DNA of 64,000 nucleotides from Cherax quadricarinatus (taxonomy: Eukaryota; Arthropoda; Malacostraca; Decapoda; Parastacidae), in NCBI RefSeq assembly GCF_038502225.1, contig NC_091298.1:41588862-41652861 (forward strand). The letters are read 5' to 3'. Within the stretch, counting starts at the first letter, position 1; every line of letters starts with the position of its first letter. The position numbers and the translations under genes are program-made. Positions 47,124-58,516 of the stretch are shown piece after piece. The notes below the pieces were generated by a model. The model worked only from the letters and a program-made list of their open reading frames with translations, did no database searches and was not told the origin of the DNA.

Positions 47124-50100
47124 AACACCCAGTCATCCAACCACCGCCACCACCAGCACTAATACAACACCCAGTCATCCAACCACCGCCACCACCAGCA
47201 CTAATACAACACCCAGTCATCCAACCACCGCCACCACCAGCACTAATACAACACCCAGTCATCCAACCACCGCCACCACCAGCACTAATACAACACCCAG
47301 TCATCCAACCACCGAAACCACCAGCACTAATACAACACCCAGTCATCCAACCACCGCCACCACCAGCACTAATACAACACCCAGTCATCCAACCACCACC
47401 ACCACCAGCACTAATACAACACCCAGTCATCCAACCACCGCCACCACCAGCACTAATACAACACCCAGTCATCCAACCACCGCCACCACCAGCACTAATA
47501 CAACACCCAGTCATCCAACCACCGCCACCACCAGCACTAATACAACACCCAGTCATCCAACCACCGCCACCACCAGCACTAATACAACACCCAGTCATCC
47601 AACCACCGCCACCACCAGCACTAATACAACACCCAGTCATCCAACCACCGCCACCACCAGCACTAATACAACACCCAGTCATCCAACCACCGCCACCACC
47701 AGCACTAATACAACACCCAGTCATCCAACCACCGCCACCACCAGCACTAATACAACACCCAGTCATCCAACCACCGCCACCACCAGCACTAATACAACAC
47801 CCAGTCATCCAACCACCGCCACCACCAGCACTAATACAACACCCAGTCATCCAACCACCGCCACCACCAGCACTAATACAACACCCAGTCATCCAACCAC
47901 CGCCACCACCAGCACTAATACAACACCCAGTCATCCAACCACCGCCACCACCAGCACTAATACAACACCCAGTCATCCAACCACCGCCACCACCAGCACT
48001 AATACAACACCCAGTCATCCAACCACCGCCACCACCAGCACTAATACAACACCCAGTCATCCAACCACCGCCACCACCAGCACTAATACAACACCCAGTC
48101 ATCCAACCACCGCCACCACCAGCACTAATACAACACCCAGTCATCCAACCACCGCCACCACCAGCACTAATATAACACCCAGTCATCCAACCACCGCCAC
48201 CACCAGCACTAATACAACACCCAGTCATCCAACAACCGCCACCACCAGCACTAATACAACACCCAGTCATCCAACCACCGCCACCACCAGCACTAATACA
48301 ACACCCAGTCATCCAACCACCGCCACCACCAGCACTAATACAACACCCAGTCATCCAACCACCGCCACCACCAGCACTAATACAACACCCGGTCATCCAA
48401 CCACCGCCACCACCAGCACTAATACAACACCCAGTCATCCAACCACCGCCACCACCAGCACTAATACAACACCCAGTCATCCAACCACCGCCACCACCAG
48501 CACTAATACAACACCCAGTCATCCAACCACCGCCACCACCAGCACTAATACAACACCCAGTCATCCAACCACCGCCACCACCAGCACTAATACAACACCC
48601 AGTCATCCAACCACCGCCACCACCAGCACTAATACAACACCCAGTCATCCAACCACCGCCACCACCAGCACTAATACAACACCCAGTCATCCAACCACCG
48701 CCACCACCAGCACTAATACAACACCCAGTCATCCAACCACCGCCACCACCAGCACTAATACAACACCCAGTCATCCAACCACCAACAACACTAATACAAC
48801 ACCAGGTCGTCCAACCATCACCAGCACTAATACAACACCCAGTCATCTAACGACCAACAACACTAATACAACACCCAACCATACAACCACCTCTAGCATT
48901 AATACAACACCAGTCATCCAACCACCAACAACACTAATACAACACCCAGTCATCCAACCACCAAAACCACCACCAGCACTAATACAACACCCAGTCATCC
49001 AACCACCACCAGCACCAGCACTAATACAACACCCAGTCAACCAACCAACACCACCACCAATACCAGCACTAATACAACACCCAGTCAACCAACCACTACC
49101 AGCACCAACACTAATACAACACCCAGTCATCCAACCACCGCCACCACCAGCACTAATGCAACACCCAGTCATCAAACCACCAACAACACTAATACAACAC
49201 CCAGTCATCCAACCACCACCAACACTAATACAACACCCAGTCATCAAACCACCAACAACACTAATACAACACCCAGTCATCCAACCACCACCAGCACTAA
49301 TACAACACCCACTCATCCAGTCACCACCACCACCAGCACTAATACAACACCCAGTCAACCAACCACCACCACCACCAGCGCTAATACAATACCCAGTCAA
49401 ACAACCACCACCTCCACCAGCACTAATACAACCCCCAGTCAACCAACCACCACCACCACCAGCACTAACACAACACCCAGTCAATCAGCCACCACCACCA
49501 CCAGCACTAATACAACACCCAGTCAACCAACCACTACCAGCACCAACACTAATACAACACCCAGTCATCCAACCACCGCCACCACCAGCACTAATGCAAC
49601 ACCAAGTCATCAAACCACCAACAACACTAATACAACACCCAGTCATCCAGCCTCCAACAACACTAATACAACGCCCAGTCATCCAACCACCACCAGCACT
49701 AATACAGCACCCAGTCATCAAACCACCAACAACACTAATACAACACCCTCTCATCCAACCACCACCAGCACTAATACAACACCCACTCATCCAGTCACCA
49801 CCACCACCAGCACTAATACAACACCCAGTCAACCAACCACCACCACCACCAGCACTAATACAACACCCAGTCAAACAACCACCACCTCCACCAGCACTAA
49901 TACAACCCCCAGTCAACCAACCACCACCACCACCAGCACTAATACAACACCCAGTCAATCAGCCACCACCACCACAAGCACTAATACAACACCCAGTCAA
50001 CCTAACACCACCACCAGCAGCACTAATACAACACCCAGTCATCCAACCACCACCACCACCAGCACTAATACAACACCCAGTCAACCAACCACTACCAGCA

Positions 50101-52068
50101 CCAGCACTAATACAACACCCAGTCATCCAACCACCAAAACCACCACCAGCACTAATACAACACCCAGTCATCCAACTACCACCAGCACCAGCACTAATAC
50201 AACACCCAGTCAACCAACCACCACCACCACCAGCACTAATACAACACCCAGTCAACCAACCACTACCAGCACCAGCACTAATACAACACCCAGTCATCCA
50301 ACCACCGCCACCACCAGCACTAATGCAACACCCAGTCATCCAACCACCACCAGCACTAATACAACACCCAGTCATCCAAACAACAACAACACTAATACAA
50401 CACCCAGTCGTCCAACCATCACCAGCACTAATACAACACCCAGTCATCCAACCACCAACAACACTAATACAACACCCAACCATCCAACCACCTCCAGCAT
50501 TAATACAACACCAGTCATCCAACCACCAACAACACTAATACAACACCCAGTCAACCAACCACGAACAACACTAATACAACACCCAGTCGTCCAACCACCT
50601 CCAGCATTAATACAACACTAGTCATTTAACCACCAACAACACTAATACAACACCCAGTCAACCAAGCACCATAAGCACTAATACAACACCCAGTCATCCA
50701 ACCACCACCATGACCAGCACTAATAAAACACCCAGTCATCAAACCACCAACAACACGAATACAACACCCAGTCATCCAGCCTCCAACAACACTAATACAA
50801 CACCCAGTCATCCAACCATCACCAGCACTAATACAACACCCAGTCATCAAACCACCAACAACACTAATACAATACCCAGTCATCCAACCACCACCAGCAC
50901 TAATACAACACCCACTCAACCAGTCACCACCACCACCAGCACTAATACAACACCCAGTCATCCAACCACCACCAGCACTAATACAACACCCACTCATCCA
51001 GTCGCCACCACCACCAGCACTAATACAACACCCAGTCATCCAACCACCACCAGCACTAATTCAACACCCAGACATTCAACCACTACCACCATCACTAATA
51101 CAACACTCAGTCATCCAACCACCACCAGCACTCATACAACACCAAGTCATCCAACCACCAGCAGCACTAATACAACACCAATTATCCAGATACCACCAAC
51201 ATCAGCACTAATACAACACCCAGTCATCCAGCCACCACCACCACCAGCACTAATACAACACCCAGTCATCCAACCGCCACCACCATCACCAGCACTAATA
51301 CAACGCCCAGTCATTCAACCACCACCAGCACTGATGCAACACCCAGTCATCCAACTAACACCGGCACTAATACAACACCCAGTCATCCAACTACCACAAA
51401 CACTAATACAATACCCAGTCATCCAGCCACCACCAGCACTAATACAACACCCAGTCATCAAACCACCACCAACACTAATACATCACCCAGTCATCCAGTC
51501 ATCTCTACCACCAGCACTAGTACAACACCCAATCATCCAACCACCATCAGAACTAATACAACACCCAAGCATCCAACCATCACCAGCACTAATACAACAC
51601 CCAGTCAGCTAGCCACAACCAGCATTAATACAACACCAGTCATCCAACCATCACCAGCACTAATACAACACCCAGTCATCCAGTCACCAGCACTAATACA
51701 ACACCAAATTATCCAGGTACCACCACCAACAGCACTAATGCAACACTCAGTCATCCAGACACCACCAGCACTAATACAACAACCAGTCATCCAATCACCA
51801 CTACCACCAGCACTAATACAACACCCAGTCATCCAACCTCCATCACAACTAATACAACACCCAGTCATTCAAACACCACCAGCATTAATACAACACCATC
51901 ATCCAACCACCGCCAGCACTAATATAGCACCCAGTCATCCAACCACCATCAGCACTAATACAACACCCAGTCATCCAGCCACCACCACCATCACCACCAC
52001 CACCACCAGCACCAGCACTAATACAACACCTATTCATCCAACCACCACCAGCGCTAACATCTAGTTAT
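47124..52068. repeat. 42-bp minisatellite, right segment, degenerating to the right
   Basis: It resumes in phase with the left segment. 47124-48780 is homogeneous (about 39 units). From 48780 to 52068 units vary in length (deletions of 3-9 bp and single bases) and in core (ACCAACAAC, CAACCAACC, GCATTAATAC). A 438-bp block is duplicated (markers at 49101 and 49539). The plus strand encodes a Thr/Ser/Pro-rich mucin-like frame (47092-50538) and the minus strand Gly/Cys-rich frames. Both are consequences of the unit length, so I do not call a gene. Confidence 0.95.
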
Positions 52069-52159
52069 CCAACCACTATCACCACATCCAGCACTAATAC
52101 AACACAGACATCCTGGCTCCTGATGTGGCTGTTGTGCGGCTACACCAAGAGGAAAAAAA
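52069..52159. other. Junction of minisatellite and CR1-like fragment
   Basis: The last recognisable minisatellite piece (CCAGCACTAATACAACA at about 52090) is followed by ~50 bp of unassigned sequence before LINE homology starts. Confidence 0.5.
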
Positions 52160-53870
52160 CAGTCATGGGATAAGGTAATCATACTGATGAAGAAGGAAGG
52201 AGAGAAGATCACAAGAAACGACAAAGATGTGAGAAGCTCAACACGAGATTCAGGGAAGTGCTTTCAGCGGAGACAGAAAATGCTCCAGCAACTTAGGATG
52301 GAAGGGTGCACCAACAAGTTCTGTACACATTACATATAACAGAGAAGGAGGGACTGGGCATCTCGCCGTGGGTCCTGAGAGGGGGAGCAGAGGTGCTGTG
52401 TGTGCCACACATCTATCAAAACAGGGCAACTACCCGAGATGTGGAAGACGGCAAATGTAGTCCCTCGATATAAGCTTCTAATAGTACACCAAAAATGAAC
52501 GTAATCGGTTGACAAATAAAGAAGTAGATTTTTTTTATGAACAGGGGCCTCTTAAACTACAGAATAATGTCACTGACATGCATAGTATGCAAAGTCATGG
52601 AGAAGTTTATCAGGAGAAGAGGGGCAGAGCACCTAGAAAGAAATGCACTTATAACCGATAACCAGCACGGTTGCAGGGAAGGGAAATCCTGTGTTACATA
52701 CCAGCTTGAGTTTTACGACGTGGTGGCAAAATTAAGACGAAAGAGAGAGGTGGGTAGACTGCATTTTTTTGGACTGCAAGAAGGCCTTTGACACAGATCA
52801 ACACAAGAGATTTGTGCAAAAGCAAGAGAAGCAGGCAGGAATAACAGGAAAGGCATTGGCACTGGATCTAAGGATACCTAACAGCAAGATAATAACGAGT
52901 GATGCTACGTGACGCGGTGTCAGACGAGCGGAATCCATAAGGGTAAGTCCTAGGGTCGGTGCTGTTTCTGGTATATGTGAATGACATGGCAGAAGGGATA
53001 GATTCAAAGGTGCTTTTGTTTGCAGATGATGTGAAGCTAATACGAAGAATTCAATCGGATGAGGATCAGATGGGACTATAAAGGGATCTTAACAGGCTGA
53101 AAGTCTGGTTCAACAACTGACTCCTGGAGTTTAACCCCCACCAAGTGCAAAGTCATGAAAACTGGGGAAGGCCAAAGAAGACCGAAGACAGAGTATAGGC
53201 TAGGGGGCCAAAGACCGCAAACCTTACTCGAGGAAAAGGATCTTGGGGTAAATATAATAGTGAACACATTTCCTGAGGCGCACACCAGCCATATAACTGC
53301 TGCAGCATATGGGCGCCTTGAAAACCTAATAACAGCGTTTCAACATCTGAGTAAGGAATTATTCACGACTCTGTACACCATATATGTCAGGCCCATATTG
53401 GAGTATGCAGCAACAGTATGGAAAGCACACCTGGTCAAGCGCATCAAGAAATTAGAGAAAGTGCAAAGGGTTGCAACAAGACTAGTCCCAGAGCTAAGGG
53501 GTATGTCCTATGAGGAGAGGTTATGGGAAATCAACCTGACAACACTGGAGGACAGGGGACATGGGGGACATGATAACGACATAAAATACTGACATGGACA
53601 GGATGTTTCAGATACTGGACACACCAACAAAGGGACACAACTGGAAGTTGAAAACTCATACGAATCACAGAGATCTAAGGAAGTATTTCTTCAGCCATAG
53701 AGTTGTCAGGAGGTGGAACAATCTGCAGAGTGATGTAGTGGAGGCAGGATCTATGCGTAGATTTAAGAAGAGATACGACAAAGTTCAAGGAGCAGGTAGA
53801 GAGTGGACCTAGTAGCGACCAGCGAAGAGGCGGGGCCATGAACTGTGACCACAAATAGGTGAGCGCACAC
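52160..53870 (+). pseudogene. CR1-like LINE, decayed copy A (RT to 3' end)
   Basis: Related throughout to copy B at 54081-56800. Recognisable pieces in order: ITRNDKDV (about 52210), QLPEMWKTANVVP (about 52425-52465), LNYRIMSLTCIVCKVMEKFIRRR, QHGCREGKSCVTY, KKAFDT (about 52780), LLFADDVKL (about 53010-53040), DLGVNI, YVRPILEYAATVW, RGMSYEERL, FFSHRVVRRWNNL. The catalytic FADD is kept, but frames break at many points and about 55 bp of foreign AT-rich sequence sits near 52480-52535. The 3' end is ACCACAAATAGGTGAG (about 53848-53863), running into (AC)n. Clearly dead. Confidence 0.85.
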
Positions 53871-53879
53871 GCACACACG

Positions 53880-53950
<71 letters not shown>

Positions 53951-53956
53951 ACAAGC
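53863..53956. repeat. (AC)n microsatellite at the 3' end of CR1-like copy A
   Basis: About 90 bp of near-pure AC immediately after the ATAGGTGAG tail of copy A. It yields Cys/Val-rich spurious frames on the minus strand. Confidence 0.95.
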
Positions 53957-54030
53957 ATACATACTTATACACACGCACTCATAAACAACAGGCCTAGTGT
54001 CTAATTGACATATCCCTAGGACAAAATGGT

Positions 54031-54033
<3 letters not shown>

Positions 54034-54080
<47 letters not shown>
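54034..54080. repeat. Second (AC)n microsatellite
   Basis: About 46 bp of pure AC ending exactly where copy B of the CR1-like LINE begins. The 77 bp between the two AC tracts contain CATAC and ACTCATAAAC motifs and no gene. Confidence 0.95.
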
Positions 54081-54082
<2 letters not shown>

Positions 54083-56800
54083 ATTGGACATGATTGGAGA
54101 AAGAGACTACATTGTAGGTACAATTCAGTCCGGAGAACATAAAGTAGTCATTGGAGTGATGTATAACCCACCACAGAACTGCAGGAGGCCAAGAGAGGAG
54201 TACGAAGAAAACAACAGGGTGATGGTGGACACACTGGCTGAGGTGGCAAGAAGAGCTCACTCGAGCAGAGCAAAGTTACTGGTAATGGGCGATTTCAACC
54301 ACAGGGAGATCGACTGGGAAAACCTGGAGCCACATGGAGGTCCCGAAACATGGAGAGCCAAGATGATGGATGTGGTACTTGAAAACCTCACGCATCAACA
54401 TGTCAGGGACACAACCAGAGAGAGAGAGGGGAGGATGAACCAGCAAGACTGGATCTTGTGTTCACCCTGAGCAGTTCAGACATTGAGGACATCACTTACG
54501 AGAGGCCCCTTGGAGCTAGCGATCACGTGGTTCTGAGTTTTGACTATATAGTAGAGTTACAAGTGGAGAAGGTAACAGGAACTGAAGGGGACAGGCCAAA
54601 CTATAAAAGGGGGGACTACACAGGTATGAGAAACTTCCTGCAGAAGGTTCAGTGGGACAGAGAAATGGTAGGAAAATCAGTAAACGAGATGATGGAATAT
54701 GTGGCAACAAAGTGCAAGGAGGCAGAGGAAAGTTTTGTTCCCAAGGGAAACAGAAATAATAGGAAGACCAAAACGAGTCCTTGGTTTACCCGAAGGTGTA
54801 GGGAGGCAAAAACTAAGTGCAACAGAGAATGGAAAAGGTACAGGAGGCATAGGACCCAGGAAAACAAGGAGATTAGTAGAAGAGCCAGAAACGAGTATGC
54901 ACAGATAAGGAGGGAGGCCCAGCGACAGTATGAAAACGACATAGCATCGAAAGTCAAATCTGACCCGAAACTGCTGTATAGCCACATTAGGAGGAAGACA
55001 ACAGTCAAGGACCAGGTGATAAGGCTGAGGAAAGAAGGTGGATAACTCACAAGAAACGATCAAGAGGTATGTGAGGAGCTCAACACAAGATTTAAGGAAG
55101 TATTTACAGTAGAGACAGGAAGGACTCTGGGGGGACAGACCAGATGGGGACACCAGCAAGGAATACACCAAGAAGTGTTGGACGACATACATACAGATGA
55201 GGAGGAGGTGAAGAAACTGCTAAGGGACATCGATACCTCAAAGGCAATGGGACCGGACAACATCTCCCCGTGGGTCCTTAGAGAGGGAGCAGATATGTTG
55301 TGCGTGCCACTTACCACAATCTTCAACACGTCCCTGGAAACTGGGCAACTACCTGAGGTATGGAAGACGGCAAATGTAGTTCCCATTTTTAAAAAAGGAG
55401 ACAGAAAAGAGGCACTAAACTATAGACCTGTGTCATTGACGTGTATAGTATGCAAAATTATGGAGAAGATTATCAGGAGGAGAGTGGTGGAGCACCTGGA
55501 ACGGAACAAGAGTATAAATGCCAACCAGCACGGATTCACGGAAGGTAAATCTTGTGTCACAAACCTTCTGGAGTTTTATGATAAAATAACAGAAGTAAGA
55601 CACGAGAGAGAGGGGTGGGTTGATTGCATCTTCTTGGACTGCAAGAAGGCCTTTGACACAGTTCCTCACAAGAGATTAGTGCAGAAGCTAGAGCATCAGG
55701 TGCATATAACAGGAAGGGCACTGCAATGGATCAGAGAATACCTGACAGGGAGGCAACAACGAGTCATGGTACGTAATGATGTATCACAGTGGGCACCTGT
55801 GACGAGCGGGGTCCCACAGGGGTCGGTCCTAGGACCAGTGCTATTTTTGGTATATGTGAACGACATGATGGAAGGGTTAGACTCAGAAGTGTCCCTGTTT
55901 GCAGATGATGTGAAGTTAATGAGGAGAATTAAATCTGATGAGGACCAGGCGGGACTTCAAAGAGACCTGGACAGACTGGACACCTGGTCCAGCAAATGGC
56001 TTCTCGAATTTAATCCTGCCAAATGCAAAGTCATGAAGATAGGGGAAGGGCACAGAAGACCACAGACAGAGTATAGGCTAGGTGGCCAAAGACTGCAAAC
56101 CTCACTCAAGGAGAAAGATCTTGGGGTGAGTATAACACCGAGCATGTCTCCGGAAGCACACATCAATCAGATAACTGCTGCAGCATATGGGCGCCTGGCA
56201 AACCTGAGAACAGCATTCCGATACCTTAGTAAGGAATCATTCAAGACACTGTGCACCGTGTATGTCAGGCCCATACTGGAGTATGCAGCACCTGTTTGGA
56301 ACCCGCACTTGATAAAGCACGTCAAGAAACTAGAGAAAGTACAAAGGTTTGCGACAAGGTTAGTTCCAGAGCTAAGGGGAATGTCCTATGAAGAAAGATT
56401 AAGGGAAATCGGCCTGACGACACTGGAGGACAGGAGGGTCAGGGGAGACATGATAACGACATATAAAATACTGCGTGGAATAGACAAGGTGGACAAAGAC
56501 AGGATGTTCCAGGGAGGGGACACAGAAACAAGAGGCCACAATTGGAAGTTGAAGACACAAATGAGTCAGAGAGATAGTAGGAAGTATTTCTTCAGTCATA
56601 GAGTTGTAAGGCAGTGGAATAGCCTAGAAAATGACGTAGTGGAGGCAGGAACCATACACAGTTTTAAGACGAGGTTTGATAAAGCTCATGGAGCGGGGAG
56701 AGAGAGGGCCCAGTAGCAACCGGTGAAGAGGCGGGGCCAGGAGCTAAGACTCGACCCCTGCAACCACAAATAGGTGAGTACAAATAGGTGAGTACACACA
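54081..56800 (+). pseudogene. CR1-like LINE, copy B (5'-truncated, nearly open)
   Basis: It begins inside the endonuclease (IGVMYNPPQN), then LVMGDFNHREIDW and a frame change in the GA/G-rich run at about 54418-54434. LDLVFTL and GASDHVVLSF follow in the new frame. That frame continues to the end except for one TAA at 55043-55045. RT motifs: AMGPDNISP, NYRPVSLT, motif A FLDCKKAFDTV, motif B GVPQGSVLGP, motif C FADDVKL. The post-RT region ends FFSHRVVRQWNSL and the stop is at 56714-56716. The 3' UTR carries GAGGCGGGGCC and two copies of AAATAGGTGAGTAC. N-terminal endonuclease and ORF1 are missing, so it is a dead-on-arrival copy. Confidence 0.88.
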
Positions 56801-57372
56801 GAGCTTGGTGGACACAGCAGCATCAGCAGCACACCGTGTCCATCACTGCCCCCATACCTGTACTTGCTGCTGGAACTAGGAGGCCTCTCTCCGTTGAACC
56901 TGCACGCTGCCTGTCGAATATGTAATACATTAATATTCAGTAATATAACTTCAAACAAAAAAATATACGTAAGTTTTATACTTTTAAAAGTTTTAAGATA
57001 GTGATAGGACGATACCAAATTTTTGCCGATACCGATACTCAATTCTAGGCTCATAGTGACACCATCATCAGACAATACCCACCGATACTCAATTCTCGGA
57101 TAATACTGATACCATCAACATTAGACAATACCCACCGATACACAATTTTAAATGGCTACTGATACCCTGGCATCTACACAATGCCAACAGATCGATTCTG
57201 ACCACTCTTGTGTCCTTGACGTCATCCAGAAAATGGTAATGGAAGTGATAGCTTGAAGTTGTTGGGACATCCCTTAATGGTTCCTGTTTTTTTTTTAATT
57301 TATATGAAATATTTTTTCTTGGAGTAGAACATAAAGACGGGGTGAGAATATAATTTGAAATTTTCGTTTCTG
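56801..57372. other. Spacer with ~60-bp imperfect tandem repeats
   Basis: Between about 57018 and 57170 a unit containing ACCGATACTCAATTCT and GATACCATCA recurs about 2.5 times. A T-run lies at 57288-57297. No gene seen. Confidence 0.6.
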
Positions 57373-58161
57373 GGTACTACCCTAGTACATACGTGAGAAT
57401 GGTAGTCTCAGGTACTACCCTAGTGCACACGTGAGAATGGTAGTCTCAGGAACTACCCTAGTGCACACGTGAGAATGGTAGTCTTAGGTGCTACCCTAGT
57501 ACATACGTGAGAATGGTAGTCTCAGGAACTACCCTAGTGCATAAGTGAGAATGGTAGTCTCAGGTACTTCCCTAGTGCACACGTGAGAATGGTAGTCTCA
57601 GGTACTACCCTAGTGCACACGTGAGAATGGTAGTCTCAGGAACTACCCTAGTGCACACGTGAGAATGGTAGTCTTAGGTGCTACCCTAGTACATACGTGA
57701 GAATGGTAGTCTCAGGAACTACCCTAGTGCACACGTGAGAATGGTAGTCTCAGGTACTACCCTAGTGCATAAGTGAGAATGGTAGTCTCAGGTACTTCCC
57801 TAGTGCACACGTGAGAATGGTAGTCTCAGGAACTACCCTAGTGCACACGTGAGAAGGGTAGTCTCAGGAACTACCCTAGTGCACACGTGAGAATGGTAGT
57901 CTCAGGAACTACCCTAGTGCATACGTGAGAATGGTAGTCTCAGGTACTACCCTAGTGCATACGTGAGAATGGTAGTCTCAGGTACTACCCTAGTACATAC
58001 ATGAGAATGATAGTCTCAGGTACTACCCTGAGAATGGTAGTCTCAGGAACTACCCTAGTGCACACGTGAGAATGGTAGTCTCAGGTACTGAACATCAAAA
58101 TGGTATACAATACCGACAGATTGGTAGGTAAGACACATAGGCAACAGCTGGGCAACTTTAT

Positions 58162-58202
58162 TCCGAAACGTTTAGCCTACACAGTAGGCTTCTTCAGTCG
58201 AA
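58162..58202 (-). ncRNA. Antisense-arm hammerhead-like motif with core substitution, copy 1
   Basis: The inverted arm carries the same motif on the minus strand, but the core GAAA reads TAAA (position 58174 is A on the plus strand). The conserved G at position 12 of the hammerhead core is therefore lost, and activity would not be expected. Confidence 0.5.
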
Positions 58203-58475
58203 TACAAAAAGTAGGCAGGAACAGTAGAGATGTGAAGACGATGTAATCAGTCCATCACCCTTGAAGTCGTAGAATTTGAGGTTGTCAGTCCCTCGGCCTG
58301 GAGAAGTTCAGTTCCATAGTCAGGAACTGAACTTCTCCAGGCCGACTATGGAACTGAACTATGGAACTGAACTTCTCCAGGCCGAGGGACTGACAACCTC
58401 AAATTCTACGACTTCAAGGGTGATGGACTGATTACATCGTCTTCACATCTCTACTGTTCCTGCCTACTTTCTGTA

Positions 58476-58516
58476 TTCGACTGAAGAAGCCTACTGTGTA
58501 GGCGAAACGTTTCGGA
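58476..58516 (+). ncRNA. Hammerhead-ribozyme-like motif, copy 1
   Basis: It reads stem I strand TTCGA, core CTGAAGA (CUGANGA consensus), an extra A, helix II GCCTAC/GTAGGC with loop TGT, core GAA, palindromic ACGT as a short helix III, the U at 58511 as the nucleotide 5' of the cleavage site, then TCGGA. TTCGA and TCGGA form a 5-bp stem I with one G-U pair. The one-base-pair-plus-palindrome helix III suggests activity only as a dimer, as proposed for minimal hammerheads of Penelope-like elements. The unpaired A before helix II departs from the strict consensus. Confidence 0.5.

Noticed and set aside
47092..50538. A 1,148-codon Thr/Ser/Pro-rich open frame, mucin-like
   Set aside because: It is produced by a stop-free 42-bp unit. 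The opposite strand is equally open, the frame drifts with unit indels after 48780, and it has no signal peptide or other domain.
53675..54091. Cys/Val-rich frames on the minus strand
   Set aside because: They are translations of (AC)n tracts.
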